64,000 bases of DNA, taken from Dyadobacter sandarakinus (GTDB lineage: Bacteria > Bacteroidota > Bacteroidia > Cytophagales > Spirosomataceae). Below the pieces are notes generated by a model, which was given only the letters and a program-made list of their open reading frames with translations, was not told where the DNA came from and searched no databases. Both the position numbers and the translations under genes were made by a program. Of this stretch, positions 1 through 5,959 are shown piece after piece. Positions within the stretch are counted from its first letter, which is position 1; each line of letters starts with the position of its first letter. The stretch is taken from assembly GCF_016894445.1 (NCBI RefSeq), contig NZ_CP056775.1:3660001-3724000 (forward strand), read 5' to 3'.

Positions 1-517
1 CGAGCTGGAAGCATTGGGCATCACATTGCAGCATGTAGGGCTGGGAAGTGTTGAGACGGTGGACGAAGTAGGGCCGGAGCAGCTTACAACCGTGAGGGAA
101 GTACTCCTGAAAAACGGTTTTGAATTGCTGGACGACCGCCGGCTGGCCCTGGTAGAACATATAAAAACGCTGGTGATAGAAGAAGTGCAGAACCTGAAAG
201 GCAGCAAGCCCGCGGCGATGAACTTTTCCGATTACCTGTCTGAAAAAACGGGATATGAGTACTCCTACCTGAGCAGCCTGTTTTCATCCGAAACCGGGCA
301 GACCATTGAGCAGTACATCATTGCCCAGAAAGTGGAAAAAGTAAAAGAATGGCTGACCTACAACGAGCTTACCCTGTCTGAGATGGCGTGGCGGCTTTCG
401 TACAGCAGCTCGGCGCACCTGAGCAACCAGTTTAAAAAGGTGACGGGCATGACGCCCGGCGAATTCCGCAAAAACCATCCTAGCCTCCGCAAAGCCCTCG
501 ACCAGGTAGGAAGCTGA
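1..517 (+). CDS. AraC-family transcriptional regulator, C-terminal part (5' end outside window)
   Basis: The reading frame is open from base 2, so the gene starts upstream of the window; the ATG at 14 is internal. The last ~100 residues form an AraC-type double helix-turn-helix: first HTH around 'SYLSSLFSSETG', second around 'MAWRLSYSSSAHLSNQFKKVTGM', ending in the usual 'TPGEFRKN'. The preceding visible segment (LEALGITLQHVGLGSVE) resembles the end of the small heavy-metal-associated-like domain found at the N terminus of a set of Bacteroidota AraC regulators; that is inference, because the CxxC would lie upstream. Two metal-binding proteins follow 24 bases downstream, which fits a metal-responsive regulator. 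Confidence 0.85.
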   Translation, partial: ELEALGITLQHVGLGSVETVDEVGPEQLTTVREVLLKNGFELLDDRRLALVEHIKTLVIEEVQNLKGSKPAAMNFSDYLSEKTGYEYSYLSSLFSSETGQTIEQYIIAQKVEKVKEWLTYNELTLSEMAWRLSYSSSAHLSNQFKKVTGMTPGEFRKNHPSLRKALDQVGS

Positions 518-541
518 ATATGTTACATCTATAAACCTTCG

Positions 542-781
542 ATGAAAATGAACAAATTACTGCTTGCCTGCCTTATCCTGTTTGCTGCGGGCTGTAACAC
601 GAAACAAGAGGAAACAGAAACAGTGACGGAAGTGGAAAATACAGCAGCCAAAACCTATGCATGCCCCATGCATTGCGAGGGCGAAAAAACCTATGCACAG
701 GCCGGCAAGTGCCCCATCTGTAAAATGGACTTGCAGGAAGTAGCCCTGAACGATACAGATTCAACCCAACATAATCATTAA
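542..781 (+). CDS. Small lipoprotein with heavy-metal-binding domain
   Basis: A 79-residue protein with a lipoprotein signal (LLACLILFAAGCNT, lipid-attachment Cys at about residue 19), a Glu/Thr-rich linker, then a heavy-metal-binding module with pattern YACPMHCEGEKTY...GKCPICKMDL. This CPMH...CPxCxM arrangement is the short domain found in copper/silver efflux adaptors and stand-alone lipoproteins of Bacteroidota. It is predicted to sit in a membrane facing the periplasm and bind Cu or a similar metal. A start at 548 is possible but 542 gives a normal signal peptide. It lies between the AraC regulator and an HMA protein, so the three probably act together in metal handling. Confidence 0.85.
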   Translation: MKMNKLLLACLILFAAGCNTKQEETETVTEVENTAAKTYACPMHCEGEKTYAQAGKCPICKMDLQEVALNDTDSTQHNH

Positions 782-785
782 GACA

Positions 786-1127
786 ATGAAAAAGACCATC
801 CTATTGACTCTCACAGCCATGCTGCTGACCGTGCAGTTCACGTTTGCAGACGGTACCAAAGAAGTAAAGATCAAAACTTCGGCCATATGCGAAATGTGCA
901 AGGCGCGGATAGAGCGTAACCTGGGCCTGTCCAAAGGCGTGAAGGAATCCACCCTGGACCTGAACAACAAAGTGGTGACCGTGAAGTACAATCCGGACAA
1001 AACCACCCCGGAAGCCATCAAGGCAACCATCCGCAACACCGGCTACGACGCCGATGAGCAGCCAGCCAGCCAGAAGGCCCACGATAAGCTGCCGGAGTGC
1101 TGCCGCAAGACTGCCGCTGCGCATTGA
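786..1127 (+). CDS. Exported heavy-metal-associated (HMA) domain protein
   Basis: A 113-residue protein with an N-terminal signal peptide (MKKTILLTLTAMLLTVQFTFA) followed by one ferredoxin-like HMA fold: 'KEVKIKTSAICEMCKARIERNL' with the metal-binding C-x-x-C, then 'VVTVKYNPDKTTPEAIKATIRNTGYDAD'. The tail contains a second cysteine pair (PECCRK) that could add a ligand. The family includes MerP/CopZ-like periplasmic metal carriers. It begins 5 bases after the lipoprotein gene, so the two are almost surely cotranscribed. The bound metal cannot be told from sequence. Confidence 0.88.
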   Translation: MKKTILLTLTAMLLTVQFTFADGTKEVKIKTSAICEMCKARIERNLGLSKGVKESTLDLNNKVVTVKYNPDKTTPEAIKATIRNTGYDADEQPASQKAHDKLPECCRKTAAAH

Positions 1128-1159
1128 TCTTGAAAAACTGCCTTGTAAATGCTTTTGTT

Positions 1160-1167
1160 TAGCTTTG
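1160..1167 (+). promoter_or_regulatory. Candidate -7 promoter box before the methyltransferase
   Basis: TAGCTTTG fits the Bacteroidota -7 consensus TAnnTTTG and would place transcription start near 1174, just before the GTG at 1189. No well-spaced -33 TTG was found (nearest spacing 14), so support is partial. It argues against the longer reading frame opening at 1054. Confidence 0.35.
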
Positions 1168-1188
1168 CCGCATCTAAACATTACAACT

Positions 1189-1932
1189 GTGGCCTGGTAT
1201 CATTCCTATTTTAAGGGACTCCCTCAGCGCGCCTGGAAGCTTCACCAGGACGATGAGCATACGGAATTTGAAGTGGACTTCCTTCAGGATGTCCTTGAAA
1301 TAAAGCCAGGTGACCAGGTACTGGACGTGCTGGCGGGATATGGCCGGCATGCCCTGCCACTGGCTGCTAGTGGGGCTCAGCTTACGTGTATCGACATTTC
1401 GGAGGAATATTGTGAGGAACTTACCGCTGCGGCAGGCCGCAAAAAGTTGCCTGTGACGGTGGTATGCGCGGATGTGCTGTCGCATGTTTACCCGGAAAAT
1501 ACATTTGATGCTGCTTACTGTTTTGGCAACAGCTTCAGCTTTTTTCCACGGCCCGACTTACAGCGGTTTTTGGAGAATATCAGTCGTGCATTAAAAAGCG
1601 GCGGTATGTTTTCCCTGCATACCGAGAACCTGGCCGAAAGCATTCTGCCGAACTTTCAGGGCCGCAACTGGATGCCCGTACAAGATGATATCATTTATCT
1701 GGCAGAGAATGTGTACCAGCCCCTGGAGGGTTACATTGAGTCGGAGCAAACATTTATTTCGGGTAAAGAAAAAGTGACCCACACCGTGCACCAGCACATT
1801 TATACCCTGGCGGAGTTGTGTTTTATGCTGGAAAATGCGGGCTTCGAGGTGACCGGTACTTTTGCCAACATTGAAGCAGACCCTTTTCAGCTGGGCGACG
1901 AACACCTGTACCTGCTTGCCCGCAAGCGCTGA
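1189..1932 (+). CDS. Class I SAM-dependent methyltransferase
   Basis: Rossmann-type methyltransferase of 247 residues. Motif I is 'VLDVLAGYGRHALPLA' (SAM-binding glycine loop), followed by the acidic strand 'LTCIDISEEY', 'VVCADVL' and 'FDAAYCFGNSFSFF'. The frame is open further up, to an ATG at 1054 that overlaps the HMA gene, but that extension has no domain character; GTG 1189 begins the family-like 'AWYHSYF...LPQRAWKLHQDDEHTEFEVDFL' and follows a promoter-like box. Substrate is unknown. No partner gene is evident: the next gene converges on it. Confidence 0.8.
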   Translation: MAWYHSYFKGLPQRAWKLHQDDEHTEFEVDFLQDVLEIKPGDQVLDVLAGYGRHALPLAASGAQLTCIDISEEYCEELTAAAGRKKLPVTVVCADVLSHVYPENTFDAAYCFGNSFSFFPRPDLQRFLENISRALKSGGMFSLHTENLAESILPNFQGRNWMPVQDDIIYLAENVYQPLEGYIESEQTFISGKEKVTHTVHQHIYTLAELCFMLENAGFEVTGTFANIEADPFQLGDEHLYLLARKR

Positions 1933-2030
1933 TCAATGCCGGCGACGCGGCCAGAGTCAATCACGCCGTACATGTGAAATGAAGCCAGCTCCTGAGTGCG
2001 GAATCATGAAATAATTTCGGCTTTTACCTA

Positions 2031-3437
2031 TCAATGTGCCTGCTGATCTGATTCCTGTACCACTGGTACGCTGGTTTTTGCAACTTCGGCGTAGCCTCCT
2101 TCCACGTTCACTACCTGCTCAAAACCACGTGATTTGAGGATCGACGCGGCGATCATGGAGCGGTACCCGCCCGCACAATGCACATAGAGCATTTTGTCCC
2201 GGGAAAATTCAGGCATCAAATCATTGATATAATCCAGCGGCAGGTTTTTAGCTCCCTCAATGTGGCCTGCTTCGTATTCGCCGGGCTTTCTTACATCGAT
2301 GATTTCCAATTGTCCTTCCGCAAAACGCTGCGCAAACTCCTGCGGCGATACCGACTCAATTGCATCGGCCTCCATGCCGCTTTCCGGCCAGGAGGCATAT
2401 CCGCGATCCAGGTACCCGATCGCATGATCGTATCCTACCCTGGCGAGCCGCGTGGCTACCTCCTGCTCCCTTCCAGGCTCGGTTACCAGCAGTATATTTT
2501 GTTTCAGGTCAGGTATCAATGCACCTACCCAGGGTGCAAAACTGCCGTCAATCCCAATGTTAATGCTGTTCGGGATAAAACCTTTCGTAAAGTCAGCGGT
2601 CTTGCGGGTATCCAGCACCAGTGCACCGGTTTGGGTGGCCCTGGCCTCGAATGCTTGCGGTGAGAGTGCTTCATCGGCACGTTCCAGCACTTCGTCAATG
2701 CTTTCATACCCGTCGCGATTCATTTTTACATTTTCAGGAAAATACTGCGGCGGCTCCGCCAGACCGGCAGTTACCTCGCGGACAAACTTCTCCCAGCTCA
2801 TATCTGCCCGGAGCGCATAGTTGAACAGCTTCTGGTTGCCCAATGTATCGGAGGTTTCCTTGCTCATATTCTTCCCGCAGGCCGATCCTGCCCCATGCGC
2901 GGGATACACGATCACGTCATCAGGCAGGGTCATAATTTTGGTACGAAGGCTGTCAAACAGGATTCCGGCAAGGTCCTCCCTATCCAGGTCGCCTTGCTGC
3001 GCAAGATCAGGGCGGCCCACATCGCCGATAAACAGGGTGTCCCCGCTGAAAAGTGCTACGGGCTTCCGGGCTTCATCAAGCAGCAGGTAGCTGGTGGATT
3101 CCAGAGTGTGGCCCGGCGTATGCAATGCGCGGATGGATACATTTCCGAGGCTGAATTCCTCTCCGTCTACGGCATTGTAGGCTTCAAAAGCCGTTTTTGC
3201 ACCAGGACCATAGACGATCTTCGCACCGGTTTTGGCTGCCAGGTCGAGGTGCCCCGACACGAAGTCAGCATGAAAATGGGTTTCAAATACATACCGGATC
3301 TTTGCCCCGATCTTCTCTGCCTTGGCCATGTAAGTACTTACTTCACGCAGGGGATCAATGACGGCCGCTTCATTGTTGGAAACAATAAAATAGGCTCCCT
3401 GAGCCAGGCAACCGGTATATAGCTGTTCTATTTTCAT
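2031..3437 (-). CDS. Metallo-beta-lactamase-fold hydrolase with two rhodanese domains
   Basis: A protein of 468 residues. Residues ~1-230 are a metallo-beta-lactamase fold with the metal motif 'ETHFHADFVSGH', 'HTPGHTLES', 'FSGDTLFIGDVGRPDL' and 'VYPAHGAGSACG', like ETHE1-type persulfide dioxygenases. Two rhodanese domains follow. The first (from 'VLDTRKTADF') lacks a catalytic cysteine in its active loop ('LLVTEPGREQE'); the second ('IIDVRKPGEYEAGH...YVHCAGGYRS') keeps it. The likely role is sulfane-sulfur or persulfide metabolism in the cytoplasm. The frame opens at 3461, but ATG 3437 (MKIEQLYTGCLAQGAYF) is the family-like start. Confidence 0.85.
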   Translation of the reverse strand: MKIEQLYTGCLAQGAYFIVSNNEAAVIDPLREVSTYMAKAEKIGAKIRYVFETHFHADFVSGHLDLAAKTGAKIVYGPGAKTAFEAYNAVDGEEFSLGNVSIRALHTPGHTLESTSYLLLDEARKPVALFSGDTLFIGDVGRPDLAQQGDLDREDLAGILFDSLRTKIMTLPDDVIVYPAHGAGSACGKNMSKETSDTLGNQKLFNYALRADMSWEKFVREVTAGLAEPPQYFPENVKMNRDGYESIDEVLERADEALSPQAFEARATQTGALVLDTRKTADFTKGFIPNSINIGIDGSFAPWVGALIPDLKQNILLVTEPGREQEVATRLARVGYDHAIGYLDRGYASWPESGMEADAIESVSPQEFAQRFAEGQLEIIDVRKPGEYEAGHIEGAKNLPLDYINDLMPEFSRDKMLYVHCAGGYRSMIAASILKSRGFEQVVNVEGGYAEVAKTSVPVVQESDQQAH

Positions 3438-3670
3438 CTTTGTTAAAATGGTTCTAATCAATAAGGCGATAAACCGGGTTTTAGTTCTTGTACTAAAATC
3501 GCAAACCTCCCGCAGAGAAGCAACTCATCGCATATAACCACTACCGTATGCCTATGCCGCTTTGCTTTTTGAACTTTTGGGTCTGTTAATCCGTTGACTT
3601 TCTACTTCTTTTGAGAAGCGGCGGCATGATTGTTGCTCAATGTGCCGCCCATACACCAAAATTTGAATGC

Positions 3671-4906
3671 ATGATTGATAAAAAGAAATTACACTCTACT
3701 GCTGCCAAAGTGGAAACTGCCGTGCTTGTTGCGGTGAGTACACAAAAGCAGTCTGCCGAAAAAACACGTGAGTACCTTGACGAACTCGCTTTTCTGGCAA
3801 CAACGCTGGGGGTGGAAACGGTAAGAACATTTACTCAGAACCTGGAAAGAGCAGATATACGCACCTACACCGGCAAAGGCAAGCTGGATGAGATCGTCAC
3901 GTTTGTGACGGCCAACCCGGTGGATATGATCATTTATGACGACGATCTGACGCCTTCGCAGGTCAGAAACCTGGAAGCTGTTTTCAAGGAAATAAAAGTG
4001 ATAGACAGGAGCTTGCTGATCCTCGATATTTTTGCAATGCGCGCCCAGACGGCTCAGGCCAAATTACAGGTTGAGCTTGCCCAATACCAATATCTTTATC
4101 CTCGGCTGACGCGCATGTGGACGCACTTAAGCCGGCAATCGGGTATCGGGGTGGGTATGCGTGGTCCCGGTGAAACTGAGCTCGAAACTGACCGCCGGAT
4201 TGTAAAAGACCGCATTGCATTCCTGAAAGAAAAGCTCGACAAGGTGGACCGCCAGAGTATGACGCGCCGCAAGGAACGCGACCGCCTTGTGCGGGTGGCC
4301 CTGGTGGGTTATACCAATGTAGGCAAGTCTACCCTTATGCGCGGACTCTCCAAAGCCGATGTATTTGCCGAGAACAAGCTTTTTGCCACGGTTGACTCTA
4401 CGGTGCGGAAGGTGAATATGGAAAATATCCCCTTTCTTCTTACAGATACGGTTGGATTTATCCGCAAGCTGCCTACTACGCTGATTGAGTCATTCAAATC
4501 GACTTTGGATGAGGTGCGCGAGGCTGATATACTGCTGCATGTAGTCGATATTGCGCATGCTTCGTTTGAAGAGCATGTGGATATTGTCAATAAAACGCTG
4601 GTGGAAATTGGTGCTGCCGACAAGCCTACCATACTTGTGTTCAACAAGATAGACTTGTACAAACCTGCTTTTAATAACGAAGAAACGGAGGAGGAACCCG
4701 CAGCCACTCCCGATGATATCTTGGAGCAGCTTAAAAATAGCTACGTAGCCGACAAGGCCGAGCATGTGGTCTTTATATCAGCTGAAAAGAAAGAAAACAT
4801 GGACGAGCTCAAAAATGTACTCTTTTCACTGGTGAAGGAAAAACACTTCTCAATTTATCCGAACTGGCTGGATCTGGGCTACACGGCCGTAAAATCAGAG
4901 GAGTAA
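3671..4906 (+). CDS. hflX: GTPase HflX
   Basis: A 411-residue ribosome-associated GTPase. N-terminal HflX domain: 'TYTGKGKLDEI', 'IIYDDDLTPSQVRNLE', 'VIDRSLLILDIFAMRAQTAQAKLQVELAQ', and the glycine-rich 'GIGVGMRGPGETELETDRR'. The G domain has G1 'GYTNVGKST', G2 region 'LFATVDSTVR', G3 'DTVGFI', G4 'NKID' and G5-like 'ISAEKKENM'. HflX splits stalled or stressed 70S ribosomes. The frame opens at 3611, but ATG 3671 (MIDKKKLHS) is preferred because the extra 20 residues look non-native. A tRNA array follows directly. Confidence 0.93.
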   Translation: MIDKKKLHSTAAKVETAVLVAVSTQKQSAEKTREYLDELAFLATTLGVETVRTFTQNLERADIRTYTGKGKLDEIVTFVTANPVDMIIYDDDLTPSQVRNLEAVFKEIKVIDRSLLILDIFAMRAQTAQAKLQVELAQYQYLYPRLTRMWTHLSRQSGIGVGMRGPGETELETDRRIVKDRIAFLKEKLDKVDRQSMTRRKERDRLVRVALVGYTNVGKSTLMRGLSKADVFAENKLFATVDSTVRKVNMENIPFLLTDTVGFIRKLPTTLIESFKSTLDEVREADILLHVVDIAHASFEEHVDIVNKTLVEIGAADKPTILVFNKIDLYKPAFNNEETEEEPAATPDDILEQLKNSYVADKAEHVVFISAEKKENMDELKNVLFSLVKEKHFSIYPNWLDLGYTAVKSEE

Positions 4907-4909
4907 TTT

Positions 4910-4940
4910 TTGTATTTCGCCTGATTTTTTGCCAGCTTTG
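4910..4940 (+). promoter_or_regulatory. Promoter-like element ahead of the tRNA array
   Basis: TTG at 4910-4912 and CAGCTTTG at 4933-4940 are separated by 20 bases, close to the Bacteroidota pattern TTG-N19-TAnnTTTG with one mismatch in the -7 box. Transcription would start near 4947, a few bases before the first tRNA-like copy. It overlaps the end of the hflX intergenic region and no other promoter for the tRNA is obvious. Confidence 0.45.
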
Positions 4941-4951
4941 CAGCCCAATTG

Positions 4952-5053
4952 GACTGCGTAGTTCAACGGATAGAGCGGATCGCCGCCCCATAGGAGTTTC
5001 CTAAACTCCGGATATGGGCAGAGTCGCGTCCGACTTGATTCCCGACGCGGTCG
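4952..5053 (+). pseudogene. Degenerate tRNA-Arg(CCU) copy with extended anticodon arm
   Basis: This copy keeps the 7-base acceptor strands (GACTGCG at 4952, CGCGGTC ending 5052), a D-arm and the exact anticodon loop TTCCTAA. It carries about 15 extra bases between the D-arm and anticodon stem and about 16 between the anticodon arm and T-loop. The additions let the anticodon stem continue outward (GCCCCATA...GGAGT paired with ACTCC...ATATGGGC). The T-loop is changed to TTGATTC and the normal T-stem is lost. Probably non-functional as a tRNA; a structured RNA or a tRNA containing removable segments cannot be excluded. Confidence 0.55.
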
Positions 5054-5072
5054 CAATTTCTAATGAATTATT

Positions 5073-5144
5073 GACTGCGTAGTTCAACGGATAGAATAGG
5101 AGTTTCCTAAACTCTAGATATGGGTTCGATTCCCGTCGCGGTCA
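5073..5144 (+). tRNA. tRNA-Arg (anticodon CCT)
   Basis: A 72-base cloverleaf folded by eye: acceptor GACTGCG/CGCGGTC (7 pairs, one T-G), D-arm GTTC-AACGGATA-GAAT, anticodon stem GGAGT/ACTCT with loop TTCCTAA (anticodon CCT at 5106-5108), 4-base variable region, T-arm ATGGG-TTCGATT-CCCGT, discriminator A at 5144. It decodes AGG arginine codons. CCA is not encoded. It is the only intact member of an array of related copies and is followed by a hairpin terminator. Confidence 0.92.
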
Positions 5145-5150
5145 CTGAAA

Positions 5151-5176
5151 GGTCAGATGTATGTCTGGCCTTTTTT
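5151..5176 (+). terminator. Rho-independent terminator of tRNA-Arg
   Basis: GGTCAGA-TGTATG-TCTGGCC forms a 7-pair stem and is followed by six T. The same hairpin recurs, nearly identical, at 5238-5263 and 5378-5404, showing that the terminator was duplicated together with the tRNA 3' end. Confidence 0.85.
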
Positions 5177-5237
5177 CATAAACACCAGATATGGCCGGGG
5201 TTGCGTACAACTTCGATTCCCGTCGCGGTCACTGAGA

Positions 5238-5263
5238 GGTCAGATGTATGTCTGGCCTTTTTT
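5238..5263 (+). terminator. Second copy of the tRNA-Arg terminator
   Basis: Same GGTCAGA/TCTGGCC stem and T-run as the first copy; part of the 140-base repeat unit. Confidence 0.75.
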
Positions 5264-5377
5264 CATATGCAGCCTGGCTCAACGGATAGAACAGGAGTTG
5301 TCGGACGCGACCCCGGCCTAAACACTAGATATGGCCGGGGTTGCGTACAACTTCGATTCCCGTCGCGGTCACTGAGA

Positions 5378-5404
5378 GGTCAGATGTATGTCTGGCCTTT
5401 TTTT
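5378..5404 (+). terminator. Third copy of the tRNA-Arg terminator
   Basis: Same stem with a seven-T run (one more T than the other copies); part of the second full repeat unit. Confidence 0.75.
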
Positions 5405-5593
5405 CATATGCAGCCTGGTTCAACGGATAGAACAGGAGTTGTCGAACGCGACCCCGGCCTAAACACTGGCCGGACAGTGTTCGGTTTTGAACGTTGTTTT
5501 ACTTACAAATGCAGCCAGATTGAACGTAATAGCCCATTTTGTCTCAGGCAAAGTATTTGATATACGGAAATAGATATAATAAATCTGAACCTG

Positions 5594-5941
5594 ATGAGAC
5601 GAAGCGATCTGGGTGAGTTTGAAGAAATTGTACTGCTGGCTGTGGCGGCGATGAGCCCGCTCGCTTACTCGGTACCCATAGCCGAAGAGCTGGAAAAGCA
5701 AACCGGACATGCGGTCAGCATCGGGGCGGTGCATGCTGCCTTGCAACGTATGGAACAGAAAGGTTACCTGCGGTCATCCATGGGTGAGCCCACTGCCGAA
5801 CGTGGCGGCAGGCGAAAGCGAATATTTACAGTAACCCCCTACGGCCTCAAAGTTCTTCAGGATGTCAGGACCGTTCGTGACCATTTCTGGAACCGCATTG
5901 ACGCCAGTGCACTCACTGATACAGAATTGCGCTTTTCCTAA
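5594..5941 (+). CDS. PadR-family transcriptional regulator
   Basis: A 115-residue winged-helix repressor: 'LGEFEEIVLLAVAAM', recognition region 'VSIGAVHAALQRMEQKGYLRSSMGEP', wing 'GGRRKRIFTVTPYGLKVL'. In Cytophagales these short PadR proteins commonly sit directly upstream of large FtsX-type permeases and are thought to control them. Here the permease starts 18 bases downstream, so the pair is an operon. The ligand is unknown. Confidence 0.9.
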   Translation: MRRSDLGEFEEIVLLAVAAMSPLAYSVPIAEELEKQTGHAVSIGAVHAALQRMEQKGYLRSSMGEPTAERGGRRKRIFTVTPYGLKVLQDVRTVRDHFWNRIDASALTDTELRFS

Positions 5942-5959
5942 CCTCTACCTTTTCGTTTT

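Larger units (their letters stand above)
5181..5475 (+). repeat. Tandem 140-base units made of tRNA-Arg 3' end, terminator and hairpin
   Basis: A unit beginning near 5185 is repeated with 140-base spacing (the block ATGGCCGGGG recurs at 5191 and 5331), and a third, broken unit runs to about 5475. Each unit contains the tRNA 3' portion (TTCGATTCCCGTCGCGGTCA), the terminator hairpin, then a D-arm-like segment (CTCAACGGATAGAAC) and AGGAGTTGT. The segment 5294-5353 folds into a hairpin of about 19 pairs (AGTTGT plus CGCGACCCCGGCC against their complements) with the tRNA-derived piece TAAACACTAGATAT as its loop. The 5' acceptor strand no longer matches the 3' strand, so these copies are not canonical tRNAs. 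Bases 5476-5593 hold nothing recognisable. Confidence 0.8.

Noticed and set aside
1054..1188. Longer methyltransferase start at 1054
   Set aside because: The extension overlaps the HMA gene in another frame, has no domain character, and lies upstream of the promoter-like box.
5120..5560. Open frame of 146 codons across the tRNA repeats
   Set aside because: It translates tandem tRNA-derived repeat units and terminators; repetitive residues and no domain. An artefact of the repeat.
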